Assembly: GCA_937872175.1 (NCBI GenBank)
Contig: CALMPI010000035.1
Span: forward strand, 1-64,000
Length of the DNA: 64,000 nucleotides
Reading direction: 5' to 3'
Source: an uncultured Flavobacteriales bacterium
GTDB lineage: Bacteria; Bacteroidota; Bacteroidia; Flavobacteriales_F; PHOS-HE28
Numbering within the stretch: the first letter of the stretch is position 1; each line of letters begins with the position of its first letter. This document shows positions 49,463 to 57,903 of the stretch, piece by piece. A program made the position numbers and the translations under genes. The notes beneath the pieces are model-generated. The model was not told where the DNA came from. It searched no databases and worked only from the letters and a program-made list of their open reading frames with translations.

Positions 49463-50873
49463 GGCGCTGCTCACCGATGCGGCCACCCGCAACGTGCTGA
49501 CCCCGGAGCAGGCGTGGCACTACCGCGTGGTGCCGCAGCACCTGGGACCGGAGGGCTGCACCCTGCTCTGCGCGAGCGGCGCCGACGAGGGCGTGCGCCT
49601 GGAGCTGGAGGTGCTGCTGGGGATGTGTGTGACCTTGGAGCCGGCCGAAGCGGGCGTGGTGGAGCGGGCCCTGGCCACCCATTACCGGCGGGTGGAGCGA
49701 CCGGGGCGGCGGGTGGACCTGAGCGCGCGCACGGCCGAACACCTGCTCCATGATCTGGTGCAGGAAGCCCGCGACCTGGGCAGCAGCGATGTGCATGCCG
49801 AGGTGTATGAGCGGGAGGCACGCGTGCGCATCCGCATCGACGGGCTGCTCGTGGAGCGGTACCGCTACCCGGCCGCCGACCACCCCGCCCTGGTGAACCG
49901 GGTGAAGGTGCAGGCCGGGCTGGACATCAGCGAGAAGCGCCTGCCACAGGACGGCCGCATGGTGCTGGACCGGGACGGGCGGCGCACCGATGTGCGGGTG
50001 AGCGTGCTCCCCACCCTGCACGGCGAGAAGGTGGTGCTGCGCCTGCTGGGGCAGGATGCCGGCGACCTGAACCTGGGGGATCTGGGCATGGACGCACGGC
50101 AGCTGGAGGACTACCGCGCTGGGATCGCGCGGCCGCACGGCCTGGTGCTGATCAGCGGCCCCACGGGATCGGGCAAGACCACCACGCTCTATGCCACGCT
50201 GAAGGAACTGAACGCGGTGCGCCGCAACATCGTGACCGTGGAGGACCCGGTGGAGTACACCTTGGAGGGGATCAACCAGGTGCCGCTGCGCGAGGGCATC
50301 GGGCTGGGCTTCACGCAGGCGCTTCGGAGCTTCCTGCGGCAGGACCCGGACGTGATCATGCTGGGCGAGGTGCGCGATGCGGAAACAGCGCAGATGGCGG
50401 TGCGCGCGGCCCTCACGGGCCACTTGGTGCTGAGCACCGTGCACACCAACTCGGCCTGGGGCACGGTGGGCCGCCTGATGGACATGGGGGTGCCGCCCTA
50501 CCTGTTGGCGGCCACCTTGAACACCTCGGTGGCACAGCGCCTGGTGCGCACCTTGTGCACCACCTGTGCGCGGCCCGAGCCCTGGCCGACCGGTGCAGTG
50601 CGTCCGGCGCCTTCGGAGGCCCTGCCGGGCACACATCATGTGCCGGTGGGCTGTCCCGCATGCCATTACACGGGATACCGCGGGCGACAAGCCTTGTACG
50701 AAGTGGTGGCCATGGATACCGATCGTGCCGAACAGGTGCGTCGGGGGGTCACCGATGACCAGGCGGCGCTCGCCGGGCGGCCCGTGCGGCGCCTGGCCGA
50801 CAGCGCTTGGGCCCTTTTGCGCAGCGGTCGGACCAGCCTGGAGGAAGCCCATCCGATCCTGACCAGCGCATGA
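49455..50873 (+). CDS. gspE: T2SS/T4P secretion ATPase (GspE/PilB-like)
   Basis: A 472-aa cytoplasmic hexameric motor that powers pseudopilus assembly. The N2/core domains contain SSDVHAEVYEREARVRIRID, the Walker A ISGPTGSGKTTTLYA, the Asp box IVTVEDPVEYTLEGINQ, Walker B DPDVIMLGEVRDAETA and the His box TGHLVLSTVHTN. A four-Cys zinc motif follows (LCTTCARP and GCPACHYTGYRG). The N-terminal domain is short compared with E. coli GspE. It overlaps the secretin gene by ATGA. Confidence 0.95.
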   Translation: MDEALLTDAATRNVLTPEQAWHYRVVPQHLGPEGCTLLCASGADEGVRLELEVLLGMCVTLEPAEAGVVERALATHYRRVERPGRRVDLSARTAEHLLHDLVQEARDLGSSDVHAEVYEREARVRIRIDGLLVERYRYPAADHPALVNRVKVQAGLDISEKRLPQDGRMVLDRDGRRTDVRVSVLPTLHGEKVVLRLLGQDAGDLNLGDLGMDARQLEDYRAGIARPHGLVLISGPTGSGKTTTLYATLKELNAVRRNIVTVEDPVEYTLEGINQVPLREGIGLGFTQALRSFLRQDPDVIMLGEVRDAETAQMAVRAALTGHLVLSTVHTNSAWGTVGRLMDMGVPPYLLAATLNTSVAQRLVRTLCTTCARPEPWPTGAVRPAPSEALPGTHHVPVGCPACHYTGYRGRQALYEVVAMDTDRAEQVRRGVTDDQAALAGRPVRRLADSAWALLRSGRTSLEEAHPILTSA

Positions 50874-52759
50874 GGACCTGGCTGTTGCTGCTCGCGTTGT
50901 GGGGCCTGGCATGCACCGGAGCTGCACAGGACCGCTACCAGCGGATCGCGGAGATGCTGGAGGCCGCGGAGGTGGACCACCCCGGCCTGGAGGGCGCCGT
51001 GGAGATGAGCGTGAGCGGCACCGACCTGGGCGAGTTCGTGCGGGCCCTGGGGTTGAGCCACGGCCTGAACCTGAGCGTGGACCCCGCGGTGAAAGGCGAA
51101 GTGGTGAACGCGTTCCAGAACGCCCGGGTGAGCGACGTGCTGCTCTACCTGTGCAAGCAATACGACCTCGAGCTGGAGCTGATCGGCAGCATCATCGCCC
51201 TGCGGCCGCACGTGGCCGAGGCCCCGCCACCGCCCGCACCGACCTGGCGGCCACCGGTGGTGGTGTTCGCGGCCGATAGTGGCTGGATCGACCTGGACCT
51301 GAAAGGCGACAGCCTGGGTGCGGTGGCCCGGGCGATCACGCTGGCCACCGGCACCAACGTGGTGCTCGCCCCCGGGCTGGACGACCGGCCGGTGCGCGCC
51401 TTTCTGCGGCGGACCAGCTTGGCCGGTGCACTGGACAAGCTGGCTTTCGCCAATGGCCTGTTGGTGGAGCGTGGCAGCGATGGCACCTTCCTGCTTCGTG
51501 CGCAGGCGGCCGAGCCCACCAAGGCGGGCGAGCGCGGCTCACGCGGTGCACAGACCGGCGGTGGCAGCGGTGGTGAACTGGAGCTCGGTGTGCTGCCGGA
51601 CGGCCTGCTGTCCGTCCACGCGCGACAGGCCCCCATCGCCCAGGTGATCGAGCAGGCCTCGGCCATGCTGGACAAGGACTACTTCTTCTATGATGGCGTG
51701 GAGGGCACGGCCACCCTGCACATGGACCGGGTGAGCTACGAGGACCTGCTCACGGGTCTGCTGCGCGGCACGGCCCTTACGCATCATGTGAACGAAGGCG
51801 TGCACCTCGTGGGACGACGCGACCTGGAAGGGCTGCGACGCACCGAACTGGTGCGGCTCCTCAACCGGCCGGTGAAGGACCTGAGCAACACCATACCGGA
51901 GGCGATGCGCAAGGACGTCACCCTGCATGAGTTCGTGGAGCTCAACGGCATCATCGTGAGCGGCGACGCCCATCGCATCGACGAGATCAAGGGGTTGCTG
52001 CGTGGGCTGGACCAGGCGGTGCCGGTGGTGATGATCGAGGTGATGATCGTGGACGTGAACCGCTCGCGCACGGTGAGCGGTGGTATCCAGATGGGCGTGG
52101 GCGAACCGCCCGAGCAGAGCGGAGGCACCCTCCTGCCCGGCATTGATTACACCTTGAACGCCGGCACCATCAACAACCTGATCCAAAGCTTCAACGGGTT
52201 CGGGCTCTTCAACCTGGGCAACGTCACCCCGTCCTTCTATGTGGGCATTCGCGCTTTGGAGGCCGACGGTGTGCTGCGCATGCGGTCCACACCGCAGCTG
52301 AGCACCTTGAACGGGCACGAAGCCACGCTGAGCATCGGCGAGACGGAGTTCTACCTGGAGGTGCGCAATGACCTCATCGGCACGCAGAACCCGACGGTGA
52401 GCACCTCGCAGATCTACAAGCCCATCAATGCCGACCTGTCGCTGCGCATCCTGCCGATGGTGAGCAGTGACGACCTGGTGACCTTGGAGATCGAGGTGAA
52501 CCAGAGCAACTTCACGCAACGCATCGCGGCGACGGCCCCCCCGGGCTCGGTGGAGCGCAAGTTCAGCAGCATCGTGCGGGTGCGCGACCGCGACATGATC
52601 GTGCTGGGCGGGCTGGAGGAAAAGGAGAACAGCCGCAGCGGCAACGGGCTACCGCTGCTCTCCCGCATCCCTGTGCTGAAGTGGATCTTCGGCAACCGCA
52701 GCTCGAAGCGCGGCCGCAGCAAGCTCACCATCTTCATCCGGCCCACCATCATCCTGTGA
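50870..52759 (+). CDS. gspD: Secretin (GspD/PilQ-like)
   Basis: A 629-aa outer-membrane channel subunit. The signal peptide (about 1-20) is followed by N0/N1-type domains (GLNLSVDPAVKGEVVNAFQN), repeated secretin N modules and the secretin domain from about residue 390 (VPVVMIEVMIVDVNRSRTVS, then MIVLGGLEEKENSRSGNGLP, LLSRIPVLKWIFG). Length is typical. No lipobox is present on this protein, so targeting may depend on a separate lipoprotein such as the one at 54486. Confidence 0.94.
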   Translation: MRTWLLLLALWGLACTGAAQDRYQRIAEMLEAAEVDHPGLEGAVEMSVSGTDLGEFVRALGLSHGLNLSVDPAVKGEVVNAFQNARVSDVLLYLCKQYDLELELIGSIIALRPHVAEAPPPPAPTWRPPVVVFAADSGWIDLDLKGDSLGAVARAITLATGTNVVLAPGLDDRPVRAFLRRTSLAGALDKLAFANGLLVERGSDGTFLLRAQAAEPTKAGERGSRGAQTGGGSGGELELGVLPDGLLSVHARQAPIAQVIEQASAMLDKDYFFYDGVEGTATLHMDRVSYEDLLTGLLRGTALTHHVNEGVHLVGRRDLEGLRRTELVRLLNRPVKDLSNTIPEAMRKDVTLHEFVELNGIIVSGDAHRIDEIKGLLRGLDQAVPVVMIEVMIVDVNRSRTVSGGIQMGVGEPPEQSGGTLLPGIDYTLNAGTINNLIQSFNGFGLFNLGNVTPSFYVGIRALEADGVLRMRSTPQLSTLNGHEATLSIGETEFYLEVRNDLIGTQNPTVSTSQIYKPINADLSLRILPMVSSDDLVTLEIEVNQSNFTQRIAATAPPGSVERKFSSIVRVRDRDMIVLGGLEEKENSRSGNGLPLLSRIPVLKWIFGNRSSKRGRSKLTIFIRPTIIL

Positions 52760-52762
52760 GGC

Positions 52763-53956
52763 ATGGACAAAGGCGGGCCATATGTGGGTGCGGGTCATGT
52801 CCTGGGGGTGTCGGTGCAGACCGGCACAGGCGGGCCCGTGCACCGGTGGGTGCATCTGGTCCGCGGCCGACGCGCCGTGCACCTGCGTGGGCATGGTGAG
52901 GCCGCGAACGCCCAGGAGCTCATCCGGCAGGTGGGCACCCGGATCCCCATGGCGTTGTGCATCGACCATGAGCGGTGCGTACACCGGGTGGTGCCCGCCG
53001 AAGGGAGCGCCGAGGACCAAGTGCGACGCGCATTCGCCGGAGCGAACGTGGCTGAGGTGTGCGTCAGCCTTCGCGTGCTGGAGGGCAGCACCGGATGCAG
53101 CATGATGCGGCGCGCTGAAGCCGTGGCCATCGTGAAGGCCTTGGCCGACGCCGGCACCCGGGTGGTGGATCTGCGCATCGGTCCCTGGGACCTGCTCTCC
53201 TTGAAGGCGCTGCTGCCGGAGGGCTCCGGTCCCGGGGCCTCCGCAGACACCTGGGTGGGGCTCCGCGACGGCGCACTGGTGCTGGAACGCAACGCGGTCG
53301 GGCCCGACCGGTCGCTCGACCTGGGGGGCGATCGGCTGCCGGCGGCGCATGCCCTGGCCTTCGCCAGCGCATGGTGCTGGCTTTTCCCAGGACCGGGTCG
53401 GACGATGATGCATGAGGACCTCTTGGCCGGGGCGCGGTCCGAGGAGCGTGCACGGCTGTGGTACGAACGCGCGCTGCTCGCCGGGCTGGCTATGATCCTG
53501 GTCTTGGTCGCCTTCGAGGCCGGCCTGGCCCATCGGGTGGACCGGGAAAAGGCCGTGGAGGATGGGGCGGTGCAACGGCTGGCGGACCTTCGGGCCGCCG
53601 TGGAGGACGCCCGAGCCGAGCTGGCCGCCGGCCAGGCGTTGGCCGAGGCCATGGGGGCACATGAGGCCGGGCGCTTGGCCGCCCGGGCCGCGGCCATCGC
53701 CCAGCTCACGCCACCTTCGATCCGATTGGACCGGTTGGCGGTGGATCCCGTGCGGGGCGCACCCGTGCAGAAGGAGCCGCTGGAGGTGGAACGCGGTGTG
53801 GTGCGCATCCATGGCCGCTGTGCCGATGCCGCGCTGCTGAACAGCTGGATGGACAGTCTGCGCTCACGACCTCATGCAGGCACGGTGCGCCTCCTGGGGT
53901 ATCGCCCGGCGACGGACGACGGCGGGCCGGAGTTCGAACTGGAGATCGGACCATGA
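52763..53956 (+). CDS. GspL/PilM-PilN-like bitopic assembly protein
   Basis: A 397-aa protein with a cytoplasmic N-terminal half that looks like a degenerate actin-like (GspL/PilM) domain, one membrane helix (about residues 233-250, LLAGLAMILVLVAFEAGLAH), a coiled-coil stretch rich in Ala/Glu, and a C-terminal ferredoxin-like domain (VVRIHGRCADAALLNSWMDS) as in PilN/GspL. It would link the ATPase to the inner-membrane platform. The assignment is based on topology and operon position; sequence similarity is weak by eye. Confidence 0.8.
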   Translation: MDKGGPYVGAGHVLGVSVQTGTGGPVHRWVHLVRGRRAVHLRGHGEAANAQELIRQVGTRIPMALCIDHERCVHRVVPAEGSAEDQVRRAFAGANVAEVCVSLRVLEGSTGCSMMRRAEAVAIVKALADAGTRVVDLRIGPWDLLSLKALLPEGSGPGASADTWVGLRDGALVLERNAVGPDRSLDLGGDRLPAAHALAFASAWCWLFPGPGRTMMHEDLLAGARSEERARLWYERALLAGLAMILVLVAFEAGLAHRVDREKAVEDGAVQRLADLRAAVEDARAELAAGQALAEAMGAHEAGRLAARAAAIAQLTPPSIRLDRLAVDPVRGAPVQKEPLEVERGVVRIHGRCADAALLNSWMDSLRSRPHAGTVRLLGYRPATDDGGPEFELEIGP

Positions 53957-54489
53957 AACGCCGTGGACCGCTCGCCTTCGACCAGCGCCGAAAGCTGCAG
54001 GTGCTCCTGCTGGTGATGGGGCTGGTGGTGGCGTTGCTCGTGCACCGAAAGGTGCTGCCCACCATGCATCGATGGGCGGAGCTGCGGAACACGGCGGCCG
54101 GCGAACGCAGCGAGGAGGACCTGGCGGCCGAACTGCGCAGCCTGCGGACCTCGCTGGACCGGATGGAACAGGTCTTCGGCCCTGGACAGCACGGGCAGGA
54201 CCGCTGGGCCATGGTCCTGACGCGCACCGCTCAACTCCTCCAACAGCGCCAAGGGAGCCTGCACGAAGTGCACAGCGAGCACCAGGAGGAAGTGGAGGGC
54301 CGCATGATCCATACCCTGCCGCTCGTCCTCACCGGCCGCGCGGACGTCCTGCTCACCTGCGCGGATGCCTTGGAGCGGGAGCTGCCGGGCGTGCGGTTGG
54401 TGTCGATCGACCTGTGCGCCGAACAACGACCGCCCGCCCGCGACCGGGCCCTCTACGCCACCCTCACCTTCCGCACCATCCAGCCATGA
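53953..54489 (+). CDS. GspM/PilO-like inner-membrane protein
   Basis: A 178-aa protein with one N-terminal membrane helix (VLLLVMGLVVALLVHRKVL), a coiled coil (about 50-80) and a ferredoxin-like C-terminal domain (LVLTGRADVLLTCADAL). This is the GspM/PilO layout and matches its place directly after the GspL-like gene, overlapping by ATGA. Confidence 0.8.
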   Translation: MKRRGPLAFDQRRKLQVLLLVMGLVVALLVHRKVLPTMHRWAELRNTAAGERSEEDLAAELRSLRTSLDRMEQVFGPGQHGQDRWAMVLTRTAQLLQQRQGSLHEVHSEHQEEVEGRMIHTLPLVLTGRADVLLTCADALERELPGVRLVSIDLCAEQRPPARDRALYATLTFRTIQP

Positions 54490-55406
54490 AGCATCCACTG
54501 CCCTCCATCCTCCTGCTCCTGCTCCTGACCGGTTGCAGCGACATCATCGAAGAGGACCTCGCCGACCTGACGGTGAGCTTGCTGACACCGCAGGACCGGG
54601 ACACGGTGTCCACGAACGTGGTCGAGTTCCGGTGGTCGGACGTCCCCGATGCGGAGACCTACCGCCTGCAGATCGCCACGCCGGACCTGGTGGCCCCCGA
54701 GCTGTTCCTCACGGACTCGGTCGTGAGCGCACCATCGATCACGTTCGCCATGGCCCCCGGGGCCTATGAATGGCGGGTGCGGGCGCAGAACTCCAGCAGC
54801 CATACGGAATACGCCGTCCGCCGTTTGGTGGTGGTGGCGGCCACCTCCTTGGAGGACCTGACGCCCATCCTGATCGCGCCAGCGGCCAACGCACATCTCA
54901 TGGACGCGGACGTGGACCTCGCGTGGGAGCCCTTGCCAGGGGCCCAGGATCACCGCTTGGAGGTGCGTGAGACGGATCAGAACGGCCCCTTGGTGTTGGT
55001 GCAGGTGATCACAGGTGGTAGCGCGACCCTCAGCGCCTGGCCTGAGGGCAGCTACGTCTGGGGCGTTCAGGGCCAGAACAGCAACTCGGTCTCGGCGTTC
55101 AGCTATCGCGCGTTCACCGTGGACCGTACACCGCCCGCCGCACCCTTGCTGATCGCACCTGCGAACAACGCCAGCCTGCCGAACACGACGTTCACCTTCC
55201 AATGGCAGAGCGGCACGGACCTGAACGGAACGGAGGACACCCTGTTCGTGACCGATGCGAACCAGGTGGAGGTGCGGCGGATCGGAGTGGCCGCCACGAG
55301 CTGGCCGGATTCGCTGGGCACAGGCACGTACCAATGGAGCGTCCGCACCACCGACGAAGCGGGCAACGGCACCACCAGCACCCTGCGCACGCTCACCATC
55401 CAATGA
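54486..55406 (+). CDS. Lipoprotein with Ig/fibronectin-like repeats in the T2SS-like operon
   Basis: A 306-aa lipoprotein (signal LLLLLLTGC). Three beta-sandwich repeats follow, each with the pattern L-x-P/A ... V-x-F/W-x-W ... Y-x-W-x-V-x-x-x (VEFRWSDVPDAETYRLQI, VDLAWEPLPGAQDHRLEV, FTFQWQSGTDLNGTED, and three returns such as YEWRVRAQN, YVWGVQGQN and YQWSVRTTD). It could anchor or pilot the secretin at the outer membrane, but this is inference from its place in the operon. Confidence 0.8.
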   Translation: MKHPLPSILLLLLLTGCSDIIEEDLADLTVSLLTPQDRDTVSTNVVEFRWSDVPDAETYRLQIATPDLVAPELFLTDSVVSAPSITFAMAPGAYEWRVRAQNSSSHTEYAVRRLVVVAATSLEDLTPILIAPAANAHLMDADVDLAWEPLPGAQDHRLEVRETDQNGPLVLVQVITGGSATLSAWPEGSYVWGVQGQNSNSVSAFSYRAFTVDRTPPAAPLLIAPANNASLPNTTFTFQWQSGTDLNGTEDTLFVTDANQVEVRRIGVAATSWPDSLGTGTYQWSVRTTDEAGNGTTSTLRTLTIQ

Positions 55407-55960
55407 ACCGAAAGGTCCTGCGCGCGATCCTGTTCACCCTGGCCGCGGCGGTCTGGGGGGCGGTGATGGTGAAGGCGTTCGTACGACGACCGGCCACCGA
55501 GCACACCGAAGCGCGAAGCGAGGCAGGCGCACAAGCGATGGGGCTGAGACCGGAAGCACCGGCGCTGGACCTGAAGTGGGCCCGTGATCCCTTTCTGGAC
55601 CATCACCCGGGTGGCGGTCGCACGCCGTTGACACGAACCGGCCAGGCAACGGTGCCCCCTCAGCGGCCTCGCCCGCCGGCGAGCGCTGCGGCGCCCGTCC
55701 AGGTGGACTGGCCGGCCATGGACTATGTGGGCCGGATCAGCGGTGCCGGCGGCGAAAGCAGGCCGGTGGCCTTGTTCCAGGTGAACGGACGGGACATGGC
55801 CATCCGCACAGGCGACCACTGGCGAGGCATCCAGGTGATGGCTGTGCATGCGGACAGCGTGGTCCTTCGACAAGGCACCCACACCCGGTCGTTGTTGCGC
55901 GGGCACAAGCGATCCGAGCGCGGTGTCGAGAAAGCGGATGGGGAGAACAGGATGCGCTGA
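55403..55960 (+). CDS. GspC/PilP-like inner-membrane connector
   Basis: A 185-aa protein with one N-terminal membrane helix, a Pro/Ala-rich linker with KWARDPFLD (the W-x-x-DPF motif common to PilP/GspC homology regions) and a small beta domain (MDYVGRISGAGGESRPVALF, then VLRQGTHTRSLLRG). It would bridge the inner-membrane platform and the secretin. It ends the plus-strand operon and is convergent with gspF. Confidence 0.75.
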   Translation: MNRKVLRAILFTLAAAVWGAVMVKAFVRRPATEHTEARSEAGAQAMGLRPEAPALDLKWARDPFLDHHPGGGRTPLTRTGQATVPPQRPRPPASAAAPVQVDWPAMDYVGRISGAGGESRPVALFQVNGRDMAIRTGDHWRGIQVMAVHADSVVLRQGTHTRSLLRGHKRSERGVEKADGENRMR

Positions 55961-55971
55961 GCCAGGAACGC

Positions 55972-57105
55972 TCACATGGTGGTGCTCAGTTTGAACATCG
56001 GTAGATACATCGCCACGAGCACGGTGCCCACGAGCAGGGCGATGATGAGGATGGTGACGGGTTCCAGCACGCTGCCCAACATCGTGGTGCGGTGCTTCAC
56101 GTCGGCCGCGTAGCGCTCGGCCAGGCGACCGAACATGCGATCGAGCTGCTTCACCTCCTCGGCCACACCGATCATCGCCACCATGTCCGCATCGAACGCA
56201 GGATGTGCGGACATGGCCTGGCGGAGCGAACTGCCCGCGATCACCCGACCCCTGACGTCGGACAGGGCTTCGCGAGATCGTGCTGTTCCAGCCATGCCTT
56301 CGGCCAGGAACAGCGCCCGGTCCAGGGGGGTGCCTGCCCGAAGGAGGAAGGCCATGGCGGAGCAGAACCGGGCAAGGCCAGCCTTGCGGGACAGGGGCCC
56401 CAGGACGGGCATACGATCCAAGGTCCCTTCCTTCCAGCGGCGGAACGGCGCGTGCCGGTCCAAGCGGGCCACGCCCAACGACAACAGCACGAGACCGCCG
56501 AGAAGCACAGGCCAGGCCGAACGCAGTACCTGGGATACGAGCAGCACACCGGCCGTCAGCGCCGGGAGCTCGGCCCCTGACCGGGCGAAGACCTCCGCGA
56601 ACATGGGCACCACCACGTTCATCATGAAAAGGACCACCACCATGGTCACGGCAAGCACGAAGAGCGGATAAGCGAAGGCCTGCCGCACCAACCGGCGCAA
56701 CGCGATACGTTCCGCGTGGTGATCGGCCAGCTGCAGCAGGATGTCGCCCAAACGGCCGCTCTCCTCGCCAACGCGCACCGCGTGCTCTTCGTGGGCGGAG
56801 AACACCCCGGCCTCCGACATGGCCGCGCTGAGCGTGATGCCCGACAGCACAGCCTCGCGCACCTGTCTCAGGGCCTCCACCGATCGGCCTTGAGCTTGGG
56901 CCTCGACCAGGAGATCGAGCATGGTGCGGGGGTCCACGCCGGCCACCACCAGCAGATGCATATCACGGAACAACCGCTCTTTACGGATGTCCGTCCATGC
57001 GGTATGGTCCATCCGGGCAATGAGCTTGCGAACGGACCAGGATGCCGTTCCGTGGTGGGAGCCGGAACCTCCTTGAGCGGGCGTTGCGGGGACGGGGATC
57101 GGCAT
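55972..57105 (-). CDS. gspF: T2SS inner-membrane platform protein (GspF/PilC-like)
   Basis: A 377-aa protein with two GspF domains and three membrane helices (the first near residue 155, the second near 205, the third at the C-terminus). Motifs include HEEHAVRVGEESGRLGDILL in the first half and MVAMIGVAEEVKQLDRMF in the second, the paired G-E-E/E-E sites of the family. The start at 57105 is preferred; longer frames begin with Arg/Pro-rich sequence. It is the last gene of the minus-strand operon. Confidence 0.92.
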   Translation of the reverse strand: MPIPVPATPAQGGSGSHHGTASWSVRKLIARMDHTAWTDIRKERLFRDMHLLVVAGVDPRTMLDLLVEAQAQGRSVEALRQVREAVLSGITLSAAMSEAGVFSAHEEHAVRVGEESGRLGDILLQLADHHAERIALRRLVRQAFAYPLFVLAVTMVVVLFMMNVVVPMFAEVFARSGAELPALTAGVLLVSQVLRSAWPVLLGGLVLLSLGVARLDRHAPFRRWKEGTLDRMPVLGPLSRKAGLARFCSAMAFLLRAGTPLDRALFLAEGMAGTARSREALSDVRGRVIAGSSLRQAMSAHPAFDADMVAMIGVAEEVKQLDRMFGRLAERYAADVKHRTTMLGSVLEPVTILIIALLVGTVLVAMYLPMFKLSTTM

Positions 57106-57106
57106 G

Positions 57107-57580
57107 TTACCGCAACAGCGAGTGATAGGCCCGAGCGGGGGATCGCGGGATCCGAAGCGCAAGTGGAATGGGCTGACCGGCCCGAAGGGAAGCCCCCCTC
57201 CAGAGCACCGGCAAGGACAGCCGCTCGCCGGCCAGGACGACCTTCATCCCGTCCAACCCATGGATGAGCGTGTCGGTGGGGCCATCCGGTGCGTGCCGGA
57301 CGAGCGCACCCTGCACCAGGCCGTAGTGGACGACCTTCGCGGCGACACGCACATTCAGTCCATCCTCCAAGACCTGGACGGAACGGGCTGCATCATTCAG
57401 ATCGGTGGCCCACGCCGTCAACAGCGACAGGCGTTCATCCAGTTGTTCGCTACGATCGCCCATCCCGGTGCGTTGTTCACCGAGATAGCCGATCACCAGG
57501 CTGCTCATCGCCGCCACGATGGCCAACATCACCAGCGCAAGCAGCGCCTCCAGAAGGGTGAACGAAGGCGTCCTGTTCAT
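57107..57580 (-). CDS. Pseudopilin (GspJ-like)
   Basis: A 157-aa prepilin with a six-residue leader (MNRTPS) before FTLLEALLALVMLAIVAAMS, with Glu at +5. The residue at -1 is Ser. The globular part is larger than in minor GspH/I proteins, consistent with GspJ. It starts 1 bp before and overlaps the next gene by ATGA. Confidence 0.85.
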   Translation of the reverse strand: MNRTPSFTLLEALLALVMLAIVAAMSSLVIGYLGEQRTGMGDRSEQLDERLSLLTAWATDLNDAARSVQVLEDGLNVRVAAKVVHYGLVQGALVRHAPDGPTDTLIHGLDGMKVVLAGERLSLPVLWRGASLRAGQPIPLALRIPRSPARAYHSLLR

Positions 57581-57900
57581 GGTCGGTCGATGATCACTTC
57601 GCGGAGGAGGACCTCGGTGTCGCCATGGCTGATGCGGATGTGAAGGAGATGATGATGGCCGTCCACAGGAACGGACACATGGTCAACGTGCAGGCCTGAA
57701 CGGGCAGGGATGTTCCTGTGGCCCTGCGGTTCCCAATGGGCGATGAGCTCTTCGCTCAGGTCCCATGCGACGAGCCGGACCCAGGCCCGGTCGGCCTCCC
57801 TCACCCTGAACTGAACGGCCAGTGCAGTGGAGAGCACGGCGGCCAGCAGCCCGAGGGCGATCACGGCTTCGAGCAGGCTGGAGGCGGGCAAGCGGTCCAT
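57577..57900 (-). CDS. Pseudopilin (GspI-like)
   Basis: A 107-aa prepilin with leader MDRLPA and helix SSLLEAVIALGLLAAVLSTA, with Glu at +5 and Ala at -1. The size and position (GspI before GspJ) fit a tip pseudopilin. Confidence 0.82.
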   Translation of the reverse strand: MDRLPASSLLEAVIALGLLAAVLSTALAVQFRVREADRAWVRLVAWDLSEELIAHWEPQGHRNIPARSGLHVDHVSVPVDGHHHLLHIRISHGDTEVLLREVIIDRP

Positions 57901-57903
57901 CGG

